DNA from: Okeania sp. SIO3B5
GTDB taxonomy: Bacteria > Cyanobacteriota > Cyanobacteriia > Cyanobacteriales > Microcoleaceae
Assembly: GCF_010692555.1 (NCBI RefSeq)
Contig: NZ_JAAHHG010000008.1
Coordinates: 1-56,646 of the forward strand
Direction of reading: 5' to 3'
DNA length: 56,646 nt
The notes under the pieces were generated by a model. That model was not told the DNA's origin, did no database searches, and was given only the letters and a program-made list of their open reading frames with translations. The position numbers and the translations under genes are program-made. Of the stretch, positions 21,341-31,328 are shown one piece after another; the first letter of the stretch is position 1; every line of letters begins with the position of its first letter.

Positions 21341-21691
21341 TCAGCAGGGAACTAACTCTTGTTCTCCCGGTTGAGCTTCAGATTTTTCTGTTTCCGGGGT
21401 TTCCTTTACTGGAATATTTTGCTCTGCCAATACACTTGGCTGATTTTTTAGGGAGGCCAGTTCTCCTTCTCGCATTACAACTGAACTCGTACATTCTGGA
21501 CAAGTGTATACCCGGTGGGTTTGTCCATATATTGAACTTAGTTCATCGACTACTTCTGGGTGTTCCAGATAGAAAAGGATAGCTCTTTCTGCTATTGATG
21601 ACATTGGTTCCGAGTCAACTGCTGCCCTAATTTTGAGCTTGCGATGCAGTTCTGGTTGGATGTATAATGTTACTTTTTGCTTGTCTTGCAT
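21341..21691 (-). CDS. Ribbon-helix-helix-like small protein
   Basis: A 116-residue protein. The first 45 residues resemble a ribbon-helix-helix DNA-binding fold (KVTLYIQPELHRKLKIRAAVDSEPMSSIAERAI). A CPEC motif near residue 76 could be half of a metal site, with no second CxxC. The C-terminal 40 residues are acidic and probably disordered. It lies upstream of ycf46 on the same strand with a 259-base gap, so co-regulation is possible. Function is unknown. Confidence 0.7.
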   Translation of the reverse strand: MQDKQKVTLYIQPELHRKLKIRAAVDSEPMSSIAERAILFYLEHPEVVDELSSIYGQTHRVYTCPECTSSVVMREGELASLKNQPSVLAEQNIPVKETPETEKSEAQPGEQELVPC

Positions 21692-21893
21692 ATGACAGTC
21701 AACTTGTTTACCCGGGTATGTATATTACATTAACTATTCTTTTTGGGAATGTCAAGCAGTTAAACTGTTTTAACTCCAATATTGTAACATTTGTTTACAA
21801 ATTAGCCAAAGTAATTCACCGATGAAAAAAGCTGTACTTTCCTTTCTGTAGTACTTACAGCTTTTTTTAAGCTCATAAAATTTTTTACTTTTA

Positions 21894-22041
21894 GGGAATA
21901 GGGAACAGGGAACAGGGAACAGGGAACAGGGAACAGGGAACAGGGAACAGGGAACAGGGAACAGGGAACAGGGAACAGGGAACAGGGAACAGGGAACAGG
22001 GAACAGGGAACAGGGAACAGGGAATAGGGAATAGGGAATAG
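21894..22041 (+). repeat. GGGAACA heptamer STRR, the longest here
   Basis: About 21 units of GGGAACA, with GGGAATA units at the right end. Frames running through it are three-frame low-complexity readings (repeating Leu-Phe-Pro-Val-Pro-Cys-Ser). Confidence 0.95.
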
Positions 22042-22119
22042 GTAAGAGTGAAAAAAGTATTTCCCTGAGACCAGGCAACAGGCAACAGCTCATCTAAAAA
22101 TATTTCCCTGTCTTACTGT

Positions 22120-22446
22120 TTACCGAGAAATTGTGGTCTAAAGCCTCCCCTTTTACAGCGCTTTTCAAATTGATGAACCACATCGTCATAACCAAAACCC
22201 TGTAGGGACGTTGCATGCAACGTCCCTACTGTGGTCTACTGAAATGAAAACCGCTGTAAGAGGAAAAAAGCGGTCGAGGGATGGCGTTTTGCTCCGCAAC
22301 ATATAAAGCGAAGCGGCTCTGTCAAGAGCGGGTCTCCTCGCCATATCCATAAGACCAAGAGAAGAAAAAATTTTTCCTTTGAGTCAATCCTCTTCTTTTC
22401 AAGGAGAGGTAATAATTAATTATTAATTATTAATTATTAATTATTG
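22120..22446 (-). repeat. R-family element with a nested G element
   Basis: The outer element shares TTACCGA, GGTCTAAAGCCTCCCCTTTT, AAAAAAGCGGTCGAGGGATGG, CTCGCCATATCC, AAGGAGAGGTAAT and a TAATTAT tail with the copy at 54658-54868. It is split by the G element at 22153-22259. Confidence 0.8.
22153..22259 (+). repeat. G-family element nested in an R element, TA duplication
   Basis: Ends TTACAGCGCTTTTCA and TGAAAACCGCTGTAA are inverted with one mismatch. Compared with the uninterrupted R copy (CTTTTAAGGGG at 54710), the insertion duplicated TA, as with IS630/mariner-type elements. The 28-base palindrome is at its centre (22202-22229). A left-end fragment recurs at 53282. Confidence 0.75.
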
Positions 22447-22471
22447 AAGTGGTTTTGTGTTATGGACTTAA

Positions 22472-23482
22472 CTAAAGCAATATATTTTGTAAATGACTAC
22501 GAGGGTTAAAAGTGCGATTCGCTTTAATTTTTTCGTAGCACTCTTTTTCTATAGCACTAATATTTTTTGGGATAGTAATAGTAACCCGTACTAACTGGTC
22601 AGTACGTCCCCCTGACTTTGCTTTTGGCCATCCCTTACCTCGTAACCGTAAAGACTGACCGGAACGAATACCTGCAGGAATATTAACATTAACCATACCA
22701 TCAGGAGTTGGTACTTCAATAGATGTACCTAATACAGCTTCATCAGGAGTTATTGGTACTTCACAGAGTAAGTTATCTCCGTCAAACTGGAAAAAAGAAT
22801 GAGACTGAATATCTACCTTTAGATACAAATCTCCTCTTTTTTTGGTGTATGGATCTAATTGACCTCTACCTTTAACTCGAATTTTACTTCCTGGTTTCAC
22901 CCCTGGAGGAATGGAAACTTCTCCAGTACCTACACGCTTTTGTGTTCCTCGGAAAGCTTCTGCAAAAGTAAGAGTAATCTCAGCTTCTAAATTCAAAGAA
23001 GCTGCTGACTGACGATTTTCAAAATTAGAAAAACCATCAAATCCATTATTAAATCCCTCTGGCCAACCTGTATTAGTTTTGTAGGTATAGGTTTGTCGTC
23101 CACCAGCATTACTACCTGGAGTTCCACCACGCCCTAATAAGGTATTGATAAAATCTTCAAAACTGGCATACTGACTAAAATCGAAGTTTCCAAAGTCTAC
23201 GGCATTACCACCAGTACCTCCAGGCCATCCACCACTTGTGGAACCTACTTGATTCCAGTATTGACCAAATTGGTCATACTTTTTACGTTTTTCTGGATCT
23301 GATAAAACTTCATAAGCTTCATTAACTTCTTTAAAACGAGCTTCTGCTTTCTTGTCACCCGGGTTCATATCTGGGTGGTACTTCCTCGCTAATTTACGAT
23401 AAGCTTTTTTTATTTCTTCGGCAGTAGCGCTTTTTGTTAAACCTAAGATTGAATAATAGTCTTTAAAATCAGTTGTAGCCAT
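22472..23482 (-). CDS. DnaJ-like co-chaperone without zinc fingers
   Basis: A 336-residue J-domain protein. The N-terminal J domain (about 6-70) has the HPD motif in [15 protein letters not shown] Gly-rich linker (about 80-150) follows, then two beta-barrel substrate-binding domains ([26 protein letters not shown]). It lacks the CxxCxGxG zinc fingers of type I DnaJ, so it is a CbpA/type II form that would stimulate DnaK ATPase. It ends beside an R element and has no operon partner. Confidence 0.92.
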   Translation of the reverse strand: MATTDFKDYYSILGLTKSATAEEIKKAYRKLARKYHPDMNPGDKKAEARFKEVNEAYEVLSDPEKRKKYDQFGQYWNQVGSTSGGWPGGTGGNAVDFGNFDFSQYASFEDFINTLLGRGGTPGSNAGGRQTYTYKTNTGWPEGFNNGFDGFSNFENRQSAASLNLEAEITLTFAEAFRGTQKRVGTGEVSIPPGVKPGSKIRVKGRGQLDPYTKKRGDLYLKVDIQSHSFFQFDGDNLLCEVPITPDEAVLGTSIEVPTPDGMVNVNIPAGIRSGQSLRLRGKGWPKAKSGGRTDQLVRVTITIPKNISAIEKECYEKIKANRTFNPRSHLQNILL

Positions 23483-23683
23483 TCATCTATCTCCTCATTT
23501 TAATATTTTTCAGATTAACGTGAATGTAATATATGATTACTTAGTAATTAATTATAAGAAAACTATTTTTGACTACTGTCAATTACAAAAAGCCAAAAGC
23601 AATATACAATGTAGTTTCAAGTGTTTTTTTTGATTTTTCAATAGAAATTAGTTTAAACCTAGAGATAGGTTTGCAAAATTTTT

Positions 23684-23919
23684 GTAAGCATTTCCTGCGG
23701 AATGTGCTCACATTCAGTTATTAGCAATCAGCTCTTCGGTGCGGAATGCGCTCGCATTCAGCTTTTTAATGAATGAACCAAGTATTTGCTTAACTTCTAC
23801 TACATTTTTGAACAAAGAATTGAAGCACAAGAACAACGAGCTTAAATTGCCCACTAAAGGTAATAAAGCTGATAATGCAGTTCCGACCATAGGAGGCTAG
23901 CTGACCGCTGAATGCTTAC
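23684..23919 (+). repeat. W-family inverted-repeat element, copy 2
   Basis: Begins GTAAGCATTTCCTGCGGAAT and ends GCTGAATGCTTAC. The middle resembles copy 1 (TTTTTAATGAATGAACCAAGTA). The neighbouring stretches 23483-23683 and 23920-24421 are AT-rich, with no gene recognised. Confidence 0.75.
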
Positions 23920-24421
23920 AAATTTTTTATAAAAAAACTACTGCCAAATATTAGTAACTAATCAGTCAGGCTGAATTGTAATGTTTGACTTTCTTTCAAG
24001 TTATCAAAGTTTAACATCCATTTAAGTTCGGTTTTTCCTGAAAGAGTAATAGCAATTTCCGTACTTTATTTTATAGTTTAGCTATAGGCACTCAGATATC
24101 ATCTATCAGCTTGAGTTAAAATATTACCTGCAAGTTATTGAAGTTTCATGGCTGTAAGATTTTTTTTAGTGCTATAACTCCACATTAAAAGTTAATTATG
24201 AATTATGAAAAATGTAAGAATTAAAGCTATTTTTTAGTTATAATATTGGGATTAATTTAATGAATATTATATGTAGAGAAAATCTCATTTTAGTAATTAA
24301 TAACTAACAATTCCCTTTTCTTAAAATCAGAGGATTGACTAAAAGATTTTTTTTCTTTTTTTGATGCGCAGAAGCTTTAAACCTTAATTATTCAGTAAAG
24401 TGCAAAAGAACCTCTTCTGTT

Positions 24422-24883
24422 TTATTTAGTAATTCGTTTCAATACGTCTAATCCTTCTTCACAACTTGGAGGAGCATCTGTTAACTGTCGATACATTTTC
24501 ATTATTACTTCTTCAGGAACTTGACGCTGTCGTTGTTGATTTCTTTTTAAGCATAATTCTAATGATTTGTCAAGCCACAAACCTGTTAGATGGGTAAATC
24601 CACTTTCCTTTGCTAGGTCAATTACTTGTCGTCGTTGCCGACGTTGGACATTCGTAGCGTCATATATGCCTAGAGATTTCTGGCTTACAGCTTGGTAAAA
24701 TTTTTGCTGTACTTGCTGCCATACTCGGAGCCAAGGTCCTTGAATTGCTTCGTCACCAAATAACTCAGCCCGGATAGCATCAGTAGAAATTAATTGACAC
24801 TGAGGATATCTAGTAACTATTTTCCTTGCTAGAGTAGATTTGCCACTAGCTGGAAGTCCAATAAGAATAATTAGTTTGCTCAT
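24422..24883 (-). CDS. Small P-loop kinase
   Basis: A 153-residue AAA_33/polynucleotide-kinase-like protein. Walker A is GLPASGKST near the N-terminus, and STDAIRAELFGDEAIQG and YDATNVQRRQRR match the acceptor and LID regions of this family. It probably phosphorylates a nucleic acid or small molecule; the substrate cannot be read. It sits upstream of no obvious partner; glgC is on the same strand behind it. Confidence 0.8.
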   Translation of the reverse strand: MSKLIILIGLPASGKSTLARKIVTRYPQCQLISTDAIRAELFGDEAIQGPWLRVWQQVQQKFYQAVSQKSLGIYDATNVQRRQRRQVIDLAKESGFTHLTGLWLDKSLELCLKRNQQRQRQVPEEVIMKMYRQLTDAPPSCEEGLDVLKRITK

Positions 24884-24910
24884 AAATTAGCAATTAGCGT
24901 TTAGTGGCTA

Positions 24911-24977
24911 GCATTCAACAATTAATAATTAATAATTAATAATTAATTATTACCTCTCCTTGAAAACGGATAGGATT
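24911..24977 (-). repeat. R-family end fragment
   Basis: TTAATAA repeats followed by ATTATTACCTCTCCTTGAAA and a GGATAGGATTGA tail, the arm found at 22400 and twice in 32625-32721. Confidence 0.65.
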
Positions 24978-25030
24978 GACGCGGAGCCTAAAACTCACAG
25001 AACTTACGCATAACCACTATATTTGCTAGG

Positions 25031-25052
25031 GGCGTTAACGATAGTTAACGCC
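25031..25052 (-). terminator. Hairpin after glgC
   Basis: GGCGTTAAC, loop GATA, GTTAACGCC: a perfect 9-pair stem 38 bases past the glgC stop. It lacks a T run, so termination is likely but not proved. Confidence 0.55.
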
Positions 25053-25089
25053 TCTACTAATGTACCAACGTTTTATGAATTTGGTGTTA

Positions 25090-26376
25090 CTAGATCACTG
25101 TGCCATCTGGGATAACGGCATTCTTCAGGACAACAACAATACCGCTACGAATGATAAATCCTTCATCCTCACGTTGAGCTTCCTCTATACGATCTTTATT
25201 AATAATCTGGACATTGCGACCAATGCGGGCATTCTTATCAATGATTGCCCCACGAACAGTCGTTTCAGCACCGATACCCAATGGGACACGACCCTTTTGT
25301 AGCCCAGATTTACGTTCTGCAAAAGGTTCATAGTAATCTGCACCCATCAGAAGAGAGTCCTCAATTACACAACCAGCTTCAACTCGCGATCGCAATCCTA
25401 AAACACAATGGTCAATTCGGCATTGTTTGAGAATACAACCTTCTCCGACAATTGACTCCGTAATCTGGCAATCTAAAAGTTTACTGGGTGGTAAATACCG
25501 GGAACGAGTATAGATAGGAGCTTTTTCATCATAGAAGCTAAAAGGTGGTTGAGGCTGTTGAGTCAAAGCCAAATTAGCTTCATAGAATGACCTAATAGTC
25601 CCGATATCTTCCCAATAACCTTCAAATGGGTAAGCTTGAACGTTATAATCTTTAGCCGAATTAGGTAGAATTTGCTTACCAAAATCTGGAGCTTCGGATT
25701 CTTCCAATAGTTTGACCATGACATCTTTATTAAAGACATAAATCCCCATAGAAGCAATGTAGGGTTGTTCTTTAGCGACTTCTGGACTAACTCCTAAAAC
25801 AGAGGTATCCACTGCCATAATTTTTAGATCGTCCCCTTTAGGTTTTTCGCTAAATTCAATAATCCGACCTGAGTCATTGATTTTCATTAAACCAAAATCA
25901 GATGCCCGTGCTTCATCAATGGGCAAGACAGACAGAGTAATATCTGCCTTTGTGTCAATATGACGTTGGACAAACTCCCGATAGTCCATGCGGTAGAGAT
26001 GGTCTCCGGAGAGAATTAGGTAATAATCAACATCCCACTCTTTGAATAACCAGATATATTTACGGACAGCATCTGCTGTTCCTTGGAACCACTCTGGATT
26101 ATCTTTAGTTTGTTGAGCTGCGAGAACTTCTACAAAACCTTCACTGAAACCAGGGAAGTTATAGGCACGAGTAATATGACGGTTGAGGGAAGCGGAGTTG
26201 AATTGGGTCATAACATATATTTTCTGCATTTCTGAGTTAATGCAGTTACTGATGGGAATATCTATCAACCGATATTTCCCGGCTAGGGGTACTGCTGGTT
26301 TGGCCCGCAGTTTTGTTAATGGATAGAGACGGGTACCTGCGCCACCGCCTAGAATTATACTTAGTACATTTTTCAC
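25090..26376 (-). CDS. glgC: Glucose-1-phosphate adenylyltransferase
   Basis: A 428-residue ADP-glucose pyrophosphorylase, the committed step of glycogen synthesis (glucose-1-phosphate plus ATP to ADP-glucose and PPi). The nucleotide-binding N-terminus is [45 protein letters not shown] carries the catalytic Asp, [10 protein letters not shown]-like [10 protein letters not shown] binds the sugar phosphate, and the C-terminal left-handed beta helix ends [19 protein letters not shown]. Length matches cyanobacterial enzymes, which are activated by 3-phosphoglycerate. The gene stands alone. The region upstream is a transposon graveyard. Confidence 0.96.
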   Translation of the reverse strand: MKNVLSIILGGGAGTRLYPLTKLRAKPAVPLAGKYRLIDIPISNCINSEMQKIYVMTQFNSASLNRHITRAYNFPGFSEGFVEVLAAQQTKDNPEWFQGTADAVRKYIWLFKEWDVDYYLILSGDHLYRMDYREFVQRHIDTKADITLSVLPIDEARASDFGLMKINDSGRIIEFSEKPKGDDLKIMAVDTSVLGVSPEVAKEQPYIASMGIYVFNKDVMVKLLEESEAPDFGKQILPNSAKDYNVQAYPFEGYWEDIGTIRSFYEANLALTQQPQPPFSFYDEKAPIYTRSRYLPPSKLLDCQITESIVGEGCILKQCRIDHCVLGLRSRVEAGCVIEDSLLMGADYYEPFAERKSGLQKGRVPLGIGAETTVRGAIIDKNARIGRNVQIINKDRIEEAQREDEGFIIRSGIVVVLKNAVIPDGTVI

Positions 26377-26697
26377 GGTTGAACCTCACTGCCAACAATT
26401 TTCTCATTCTCAGTGTCCAACGGTAGGGGATCGTTGGCAAGAGGTCTTTATGAAGTCAAAAGTCAAAATTCAGAAGTCAAAAGTTAGAAGTTGGAAGTTA
26501 GAAGTAATCCCTGACTGAGTTTGAGCATTTATAAATGTTCGCGCCATATTTTCGTGGTGTTATTTATGTAGATATGGTTAGGTTAAATTTTGGTTATGGG
26601 TAGGCGATCGCTAATTATCTTTTCTCTTGTAGGTTTAATTAGGTAAAAGGAAGAAAACAACAAATATTTGGTGGTATAGTCAAGGGTTATTACTGAT

Positions 26698-26769
26698 AAG
26701 GACCGGGACTTGAATGCAGCACTGGTGTTATCTCAGTATGGGGAAATTAATCAAAATGCTAGGGGGTAG
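26698..26769 (+). pseudogene. TnpB C-terminal scrap
   Basis: KDRDLNAALVLSQYG then a stop at 26767: the DRDxNAA motif that holds the last RuvC aspartate of TnpB. Nothing upstream continues the frame. Confidence 0.75.
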
Positions 26770-26959
26770 GCTGTACCCGAATTTACGCTTGTGAACTGGA
26801 AGAGGGCGGCCTCCCAGGTTGAAGCAAGAAGCAAACATCACCCACCCCCATCCCCTCCTGGGAGGGGAGCTAGAGGGGTGGGTCAGGTTTTACCAAGTTT
26901 TGCCGGAATTGTATAGGTATTGTACAGCAGCTAAGTTTATATTTCTTCAAGTCATCAAA

Positions 26960-27186
26960 TGAGGCCCCGAATCTGAAAATTGTTTGGGCAGATCAAGGTT
27001 ATAGAATAAAACTAGAGAAGCCAGTGGCAATGAGCAAGTGGATGGAAATTAACTATTCAGAACTGAAAAAGGGTTTAAAGTTTTGCCCAGACGTTGGGTG
27101 GTATAAAGGACTTTTGCTTGGTTAGGCTGTAATCCTAGACTTTCTCAAGATTATGAAGAATATCCTCACTAGCGAAACAGTGTAGT
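26960..27186 (+). pseudogene. IS5-type DDE transposase remnant
   Basis: Three pieces of one decayed transposase: LKIVWADQGYR, then after a frameshift LPRRWVV, an in-frame stop, and RTFAWLGCNPRLSQDYEEYP. The WADQGYR and RRWVVERTFAW-like blocks are typical of the IS5 family C-terminus. The rest of 26377-26690 and 27187-27554 holds short repeats and no other gene. Confidence 0.7.
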
Positions 27187-27554
27187 TGAAATTTTATAGT
27201 AGGTAAGTAAAGTATAAAATCAACTGTTTTTAGGAATATTTTAGAAGGTGAAAAACTGGAAGCGATAAAACTAGATATTTTAGCGATCGCCTATAGCAAT
27301 CCTAAATTAAGTTGTAATATTTGATTGATCGTGGCGGTTTTGTTTCCAAACCCAATCTTTAATCTTAGGTGTGAATATCAAACCTCTACAGTTTTTTCTC
27401 ACAAATAATTTGGGATTAGTAGTCCAAAAACATTTTGTATGTCAATACAAAAACTGATAGCTGATAACTTATAGTTACTATCATCAATGAATGTTAAGTA
27501 ACCGTACGAAAAAAACTGTAGAAAATTGTAACAGCCTTTATCTTGATATTGGAT

Positions 27555-28750
27555 TAACCAATACTGGCGCTCTCGGCGCAGCTCACTATTCCCTCGGCAG
27601 TAAATGCCCCTGGGAATTTCTTATCTTATATTTGAAGACTGCCATTAACATCGGCATTAATAACTATACCAGTTCCACTCCGTTTGGAAACCGCGTTTGA
27701 CTCGCTTGCCTACATAGAATTCAATAGCATATTGGTTTTTCTCGCGTCAATAGCAGATGTTTTACTGGTATAACAATCTTGCTGTTTCAATTACCTTGAT
27801 TCCTGCCAGTTGACATTTATAAGTTATCTGTTCAATTAGCTTGGAGTGAGGTATTTGGGTAAATTTTTGGTTGTTGATTTTGCCAATGTTTGCACCTTGT
27901 TTCCAATTATCATTTTTTCCAATTACTACAGTACCAATATTATTAGTCACTAAATAATTGACAACTAACTTACTGGTGTTATGCAGGTAATTCTCCACAA
28001 AACGATTTCTATGATAACTCAATGCTTTAATCTTACGGCTGGTTTTTCTGTTGCCTTTGAGATGACTTTGGTACTTGGCTTTACGCTTATTATACAGTTG
28101 ATTGACGCTTTTTAGTGGCTTCCCATTAACAAGGAATGGTTTCACACCAGGCTTGGCAAGTAGCTAGAGCAACTAATCTATCAATTCCTAAGTCTATTCC
28201 GGCTACATATGTTGAGTGTATTTGTGGGTGAAGAGTTTTTTCATAGACTACTTCAATTATATAGCAGGCAGTAGCAGGTACTATCCTCACTTCGATTACA
28301 GTATCCACAACTACAGGTATGCATGATTTCACTCATTGATAAGTGACAAATACCATCTTTTAAAGGGGCTTTATAGACTGATTCCTTTGAATATATAACT
28401 ACATTCCTACCTTGAGTTTTATTCTTATACTTTGGTATTTTGGGTTTACCTAAAAACTTTTGTGGATATTTTAACCATTCTTTTATAGCTTGAAAATAGC
28501 TACGCCAAGTGGCAACCAAGCATTTTATTATTTGTTTTGATACTTTAGTTGGCAAGGCTCTATAAGCATCGCTATCTTTGGTGGCGTGGTACAGTTTAGT
28601 TAGTGAGAGACTTTTACCAGTACAGAAAAAATGCTGACGACAGTTATAGTTAGCCAAGTTATATAGGTTTTTTGACTTAAAAGCTAACTCATCACACACC
28701 TGCCAAAAGTTATGTGTTCGTCTAATTATATGTCTGTCAACAACTTTCAT
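27555..28750 (-). pseudogene. Decayed TnpB gene
   Basis: Read from 28750, the fragments in order are: N-terminus MKVVDRHIIRRTHNFWQVCDE (28750-28253), the first RuvC block AGIDLGIDRLVALAT (near 28170), KPFLVNGKPLKSVNQLYNKR (28138 down), GTVVIGKNDNWKQG and FTQIPHSKLIEQI, then after a stop GKRVKRGFQTE near 27700 and an ADVNG block near 27650. Several frameshifts and stops make it non-coding. A reading on the other strand at 27491-27700 is its shadow. Confidence 0.85.
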
Positions 28751-28954
28751 GGGTCTGTCTACTCAAATTTTGTGGCCCTCGCCCGTGATTACTATAATGC
28801 TCGAAATCATTCATTACCTAAATTTACGTTTTCTATTAACTTGTTTAATATTACAATACTTTTCTACGTTTGACAACTATTTTCTACAGTTTAAGTTTAA
28901 CAGTTAATAACCCTTAATCCTGACGTTAACTATTATTTGATCGAGGAGCAGATT

Positions 28955-30070
28955 TTGAACTATAAACCAGATCCAATAGATACTTCCAAGGTAAATCTGA
29001 CAACAGAACATTTAAAAATCACTGAATTACTGGCTAAAAATACCCATGAAATTTGGGCAAAACAGCGAATTTCTGAAGGTTGGAAATATGGAAAAAATCG
29101 AGATGATGCCCAAAAATTACATCCTGGTTTAGTGCCTTATGAAGAATTGCCAGAGTCAGAAAAAGAATATGACCGCGTTGTTTCTATGGGAGTAATTAAA
29201 ACTCTTTTAGCCATAGGTTATCGAATAGAAGGAAGCGAAACTACTACTGAAAAAACTGCTACAGTTGATGATAGTAATTTATCCTTAATTTTAGAAAGTT
29301 TAAAAAAATCATCCCAACTAAATTTAAAAAGTTTACAAACAATTCGTCGAGAAACTATTAATCTCCATTTGCGTTACCCAGAAATTTTTCGGATTTTGGG
29401 TGAATATATCCTGAAACTTGGGGAGCCATTAATGGCTTATGATATTTTATCGGAGGGGTTAAAAGAATGGCCGAATGATATCCGTTTACAACAACTTTTA
29501 GCTTTGAGTTTAGCTCGCAGTGGGGCAACTCAGCGGGCGAATAATTTATTATTGGAGTTAGTAAACTCTGGTAAAAATGATGAGGAAACTATTAGTTTGT
29601 TAGCCAGGACTCACAAAGACTTGTGGCAGCAAGCAAGCTCTCCAGAGGAAAGTGCCCAACAAATAGCATTGGCAGCTCAACGATATCAACAAGCTTATCA
29701 AATGAGTGGGGATTATTATCCGGGGATAAATGCTGCGACAATAACAATGTTGATGGGAGATGCTGAAACAGCAAAGGCGATCGCTGTTGAAGTACGGGAA
29801 AAATGTTTGGCTGAACTCCCACCAGTTTCTCAGAGGAGTGAGAATAACTACTGGTTACTAGCAACTTTGGGAGAAACTGCTTTAATTTTGGGGGAAAATT
29901 CTGAGGCAGAAGATTGGTATAGTCAAGCTGTGAAGCAAAGTAAGGGTGGATTTGGGAATTTAAGTTCGACTCGTCGTAATGCTACTTTAATCCTAGAATA
30001 TCGACAAGGAGATATTAATTGGGTTAAAAATTGTTTGCCTATTTCTAGGGTAATTAACAGCTTGACATAA
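28955..30070 (+). CDS. RyR and TRAFs-binding domain protein, 5' half of an interrupted gene
   Basis: The first 100 residues match the bacterial RyR domain (NYKPDPIDTS, THEIWAKQRISEGWKYG, RDDAQKLHPGLVPYEELP, EKEYDRVVSMGVIKTLLA). The next 250 form a TPR-like region of the TRAFs-binding type (SLLARTHKDLW, YYPGINAATITMLMGDAETA). I chose the TTG at 28955: it gives MNYKPDP, the usual RyR start, six bases after GGAG; a TTG at 28937 is possible. After RVINSL the frame enters the inserted TnpB element and stops at once. The continuation resumes in frame at 31309. The intact gene would encode about 762 residues ending in a cyclase. The half protein could still fold, but loses its predicted output. Confidence 0.8.
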   Translation: MNYKPDPIDTSKVNLTTEHLKITELLAKNTHEIWAKQRISEGWKYGKNRDDAQKLHPGLVPYEELPESEKEYDRVVSMGVIKTLLAIGYRIEGSETTTEKTATVDDSNLSLILESLKKSSQLNLKSLQTIRRETINLHLRYPEIFRILGEYILKLGEPLMAYDILSEGLKEWPNDIRLQQLLALSLARSGATQRANNLLLELVNSGKNDEETISLLARTHKDLWQQASSPEESAQQIALAAQRYQQAYQMSGDYYPGINAATITMLMGDAETAKAIAVEVREKCLAELPPVSQRSENNYWLLATLGETALILGENSEAEDWYSQAVKQSKGGFGNLSSTRRNATLILEYRQGDINWVKNCLPISRVINSLT

Positions 30071-31308
30071 TCTATGGTTATCTAGTATTATCTATGATAA
30101 TCTATCTTTGATTTTATGCTACTAGGATTCAAAACTGAGTTACATCCTAATAATCGTCAAAAAACGTTACTGGCTAAACACGCTGGTGTAGCCCGTCATG
30201 CTTATAATTGGGGACTATGGTTAACTAGGAATATTCTTAATCACAACTCTAATAATCCTGAGAGTAAACTTAAATTTCCTACTGCTATTGATTTGCATAA
30301 ACTTTTAGTAGCAATGGTTAAACCTAATAACTATTGGTATTATGAAGTATCTAAAACAGCACCCCAATATGCTTTGAGATATTTATCATCAGCTTGGAAG
30401 CGTTGCTTTAGTAAAGTGTCAGCTCAACCTAAATTCAAGAAAAAAGGTAGAGATGATAGTTTCACTTTAGATGGTTCAATATCGGTAGGTTTTAATCGTA
30501 TAAAACTGCCTCGAATTGGATGGGTAAAAACATTTGAAATCTTGCCAGATAATGTTACCCCTAAATCTGTAACTATAACTAAAAAAGCCGATGGTTGGTT
30601 CATTAGCTTCAAGATAGAAACCGAGACTCAAGTCACTGAGAAATCAGTTGATGTAGTTGGTGTAGATTTAGGTATAAAATCTCTAGCTACGTTATCTACT
30701 GGTGAGGTTTTTGTTGGTGCCAAATCTTACAAAAAGTTAGAATCTAAACTATCACGACTGCAATATCTAAACCGACATAAAGTCAAGTTTTCGTCTAATT
30801 GGAAAAAAGCGCAACTCAAGATAGCTCAACTGCATAGCAAAATAGCCAATATCAGAAAAGATACATTACATCAATTAACAACTTATTTGGCTAAAAACCA
30901 CAGCAAAATAGTAATAGAAGACTTAAATGTATCAGGCATGATGGCAAATCACAAGCTAGCTAAGGCTGTTGGCGACATGGGTTTTTACGAGTTCAGAAGA
31001 CAGCTTAAATACAAATGTGAGTTATACAGTTCTGAGCTAATCATTGTTGATAGATGGTTTCCTAGTTCTAAGACTTGCAGTAGGTGTGGAACTGTTAAAG
31101 AGTCTCTGTTTTTATCAGAGCGCGTCTTCAATTGCGAACACTGTAATTTTAGCTGTGATCGAGACTTGAATGCAGCGTTAAATTTAGCTATGGCGGTCAG
31201 TTCGACCGTGACAGCTTGTGGACTGGATAACGCCGACGTTGCCAGAATGAAGCAGGAATAGAACAGATCATCATAGATTTCTATAGATTATCGTAGGTTT
31301 CTAAGAAC
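30067..31308 (+). mobile_element. IS200/IS605-type element with tnpB only
   Basis: The bounds are inferred from the host gene: the left flank ends TTGAC (30062-30066), the right flank starts GGTAGTAGTA, and deleting 1,242 bases restores the frame. The ends have inverted blocks, CTATGATAATCTAT (left) and ATAGATTATCGTAG (right). There is no target duplication and no tnpA, as expected of IS1341-like, non-autonomous members. Confidence 0.75.
30116..31261 (+). CDS. tnpB: TnpB RNA-guided nuclease of an IS200/IS605-type element
   Basis: A 381-residue full-length TnpB, the only intact one in the window. The N-terminal helix-turn-helix region (MLLGFKTELHPNNRQK, HAGVARHAYNWGL) is followed by the split RuvC domain: Asp184 (VGVDLGIKSLATLS), Glu268 (IVIEDLNVSGMM) and Asp350 (CDRDLNAALNLA). 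A zinc ribbon with two CxxC pairs, CSRCG and CEHC, lies between the last two. All three acidic residues are present, so it should cleave DNA guided by an omega RNA from the right end. No TnpA is near, so movement would need one in trans. Confidence 0.93.
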   Translation: MLLGFKTELHPNNRQKTLLAKHAGVARHAYNWGLWLTRNILNHNSNNPESKLKFPTAIDLHKLLVAMVKPNNYWYYEVSKTAPQYALRYLSSAWKRCFSKVSAQPKFKKKGRDDSFTLDGSISVGFNRIKLPRIGWVKTFEILPDNVTPKSVTITKKADGWFISFKIETETQVTEKSVDVVGVDLGIKSLATLSTGEVFVGAKSYKKLESKLSRLQYLNRHKVKFSSNWKKAQLKIAQLHSKIANIRKDTLHQLTTYLAKNHSKIVIEDLNVSGMMANHKLAKAVGDMGFYEFRRQLKYKCELYSSELIIVDRWFPSSKTCSRCGTVKESLFLSERVFNCEHCNFSCDRDLNAALNLAMAVSSTVTACGLDNADVARMKQE

Positions 31309-31328
31309 GGTAGTAGTATTTAGTGGTC
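31140..31328 (+). ncRNA. Predicted omega RNA with guide
   Basis: In this IS family the TnpB guide RNA comes from the tnpB 3' end and right end, with the guide being the first 16-20 bases of flanking host DNA. Here that would be GGTAGTAGTATTTAGTGGTC (31309-31328), inside the split gene. The RNA fold and start are not determined. Confidence 0.4.

Noticed and set aside
21770-22093. Minus-strand frames of repeating Leu-Phe-Pro-Val-Pro-Cys-Ser
   Set aside because: They only translate the GGGAACA heptamer tract; no start signal or homology.
27491-27700. Plus-strand 69-residue frame
   Set aside because: Antisense to the end of a decayed TnpB gene, whose GKRVKRG block explains the open reading.
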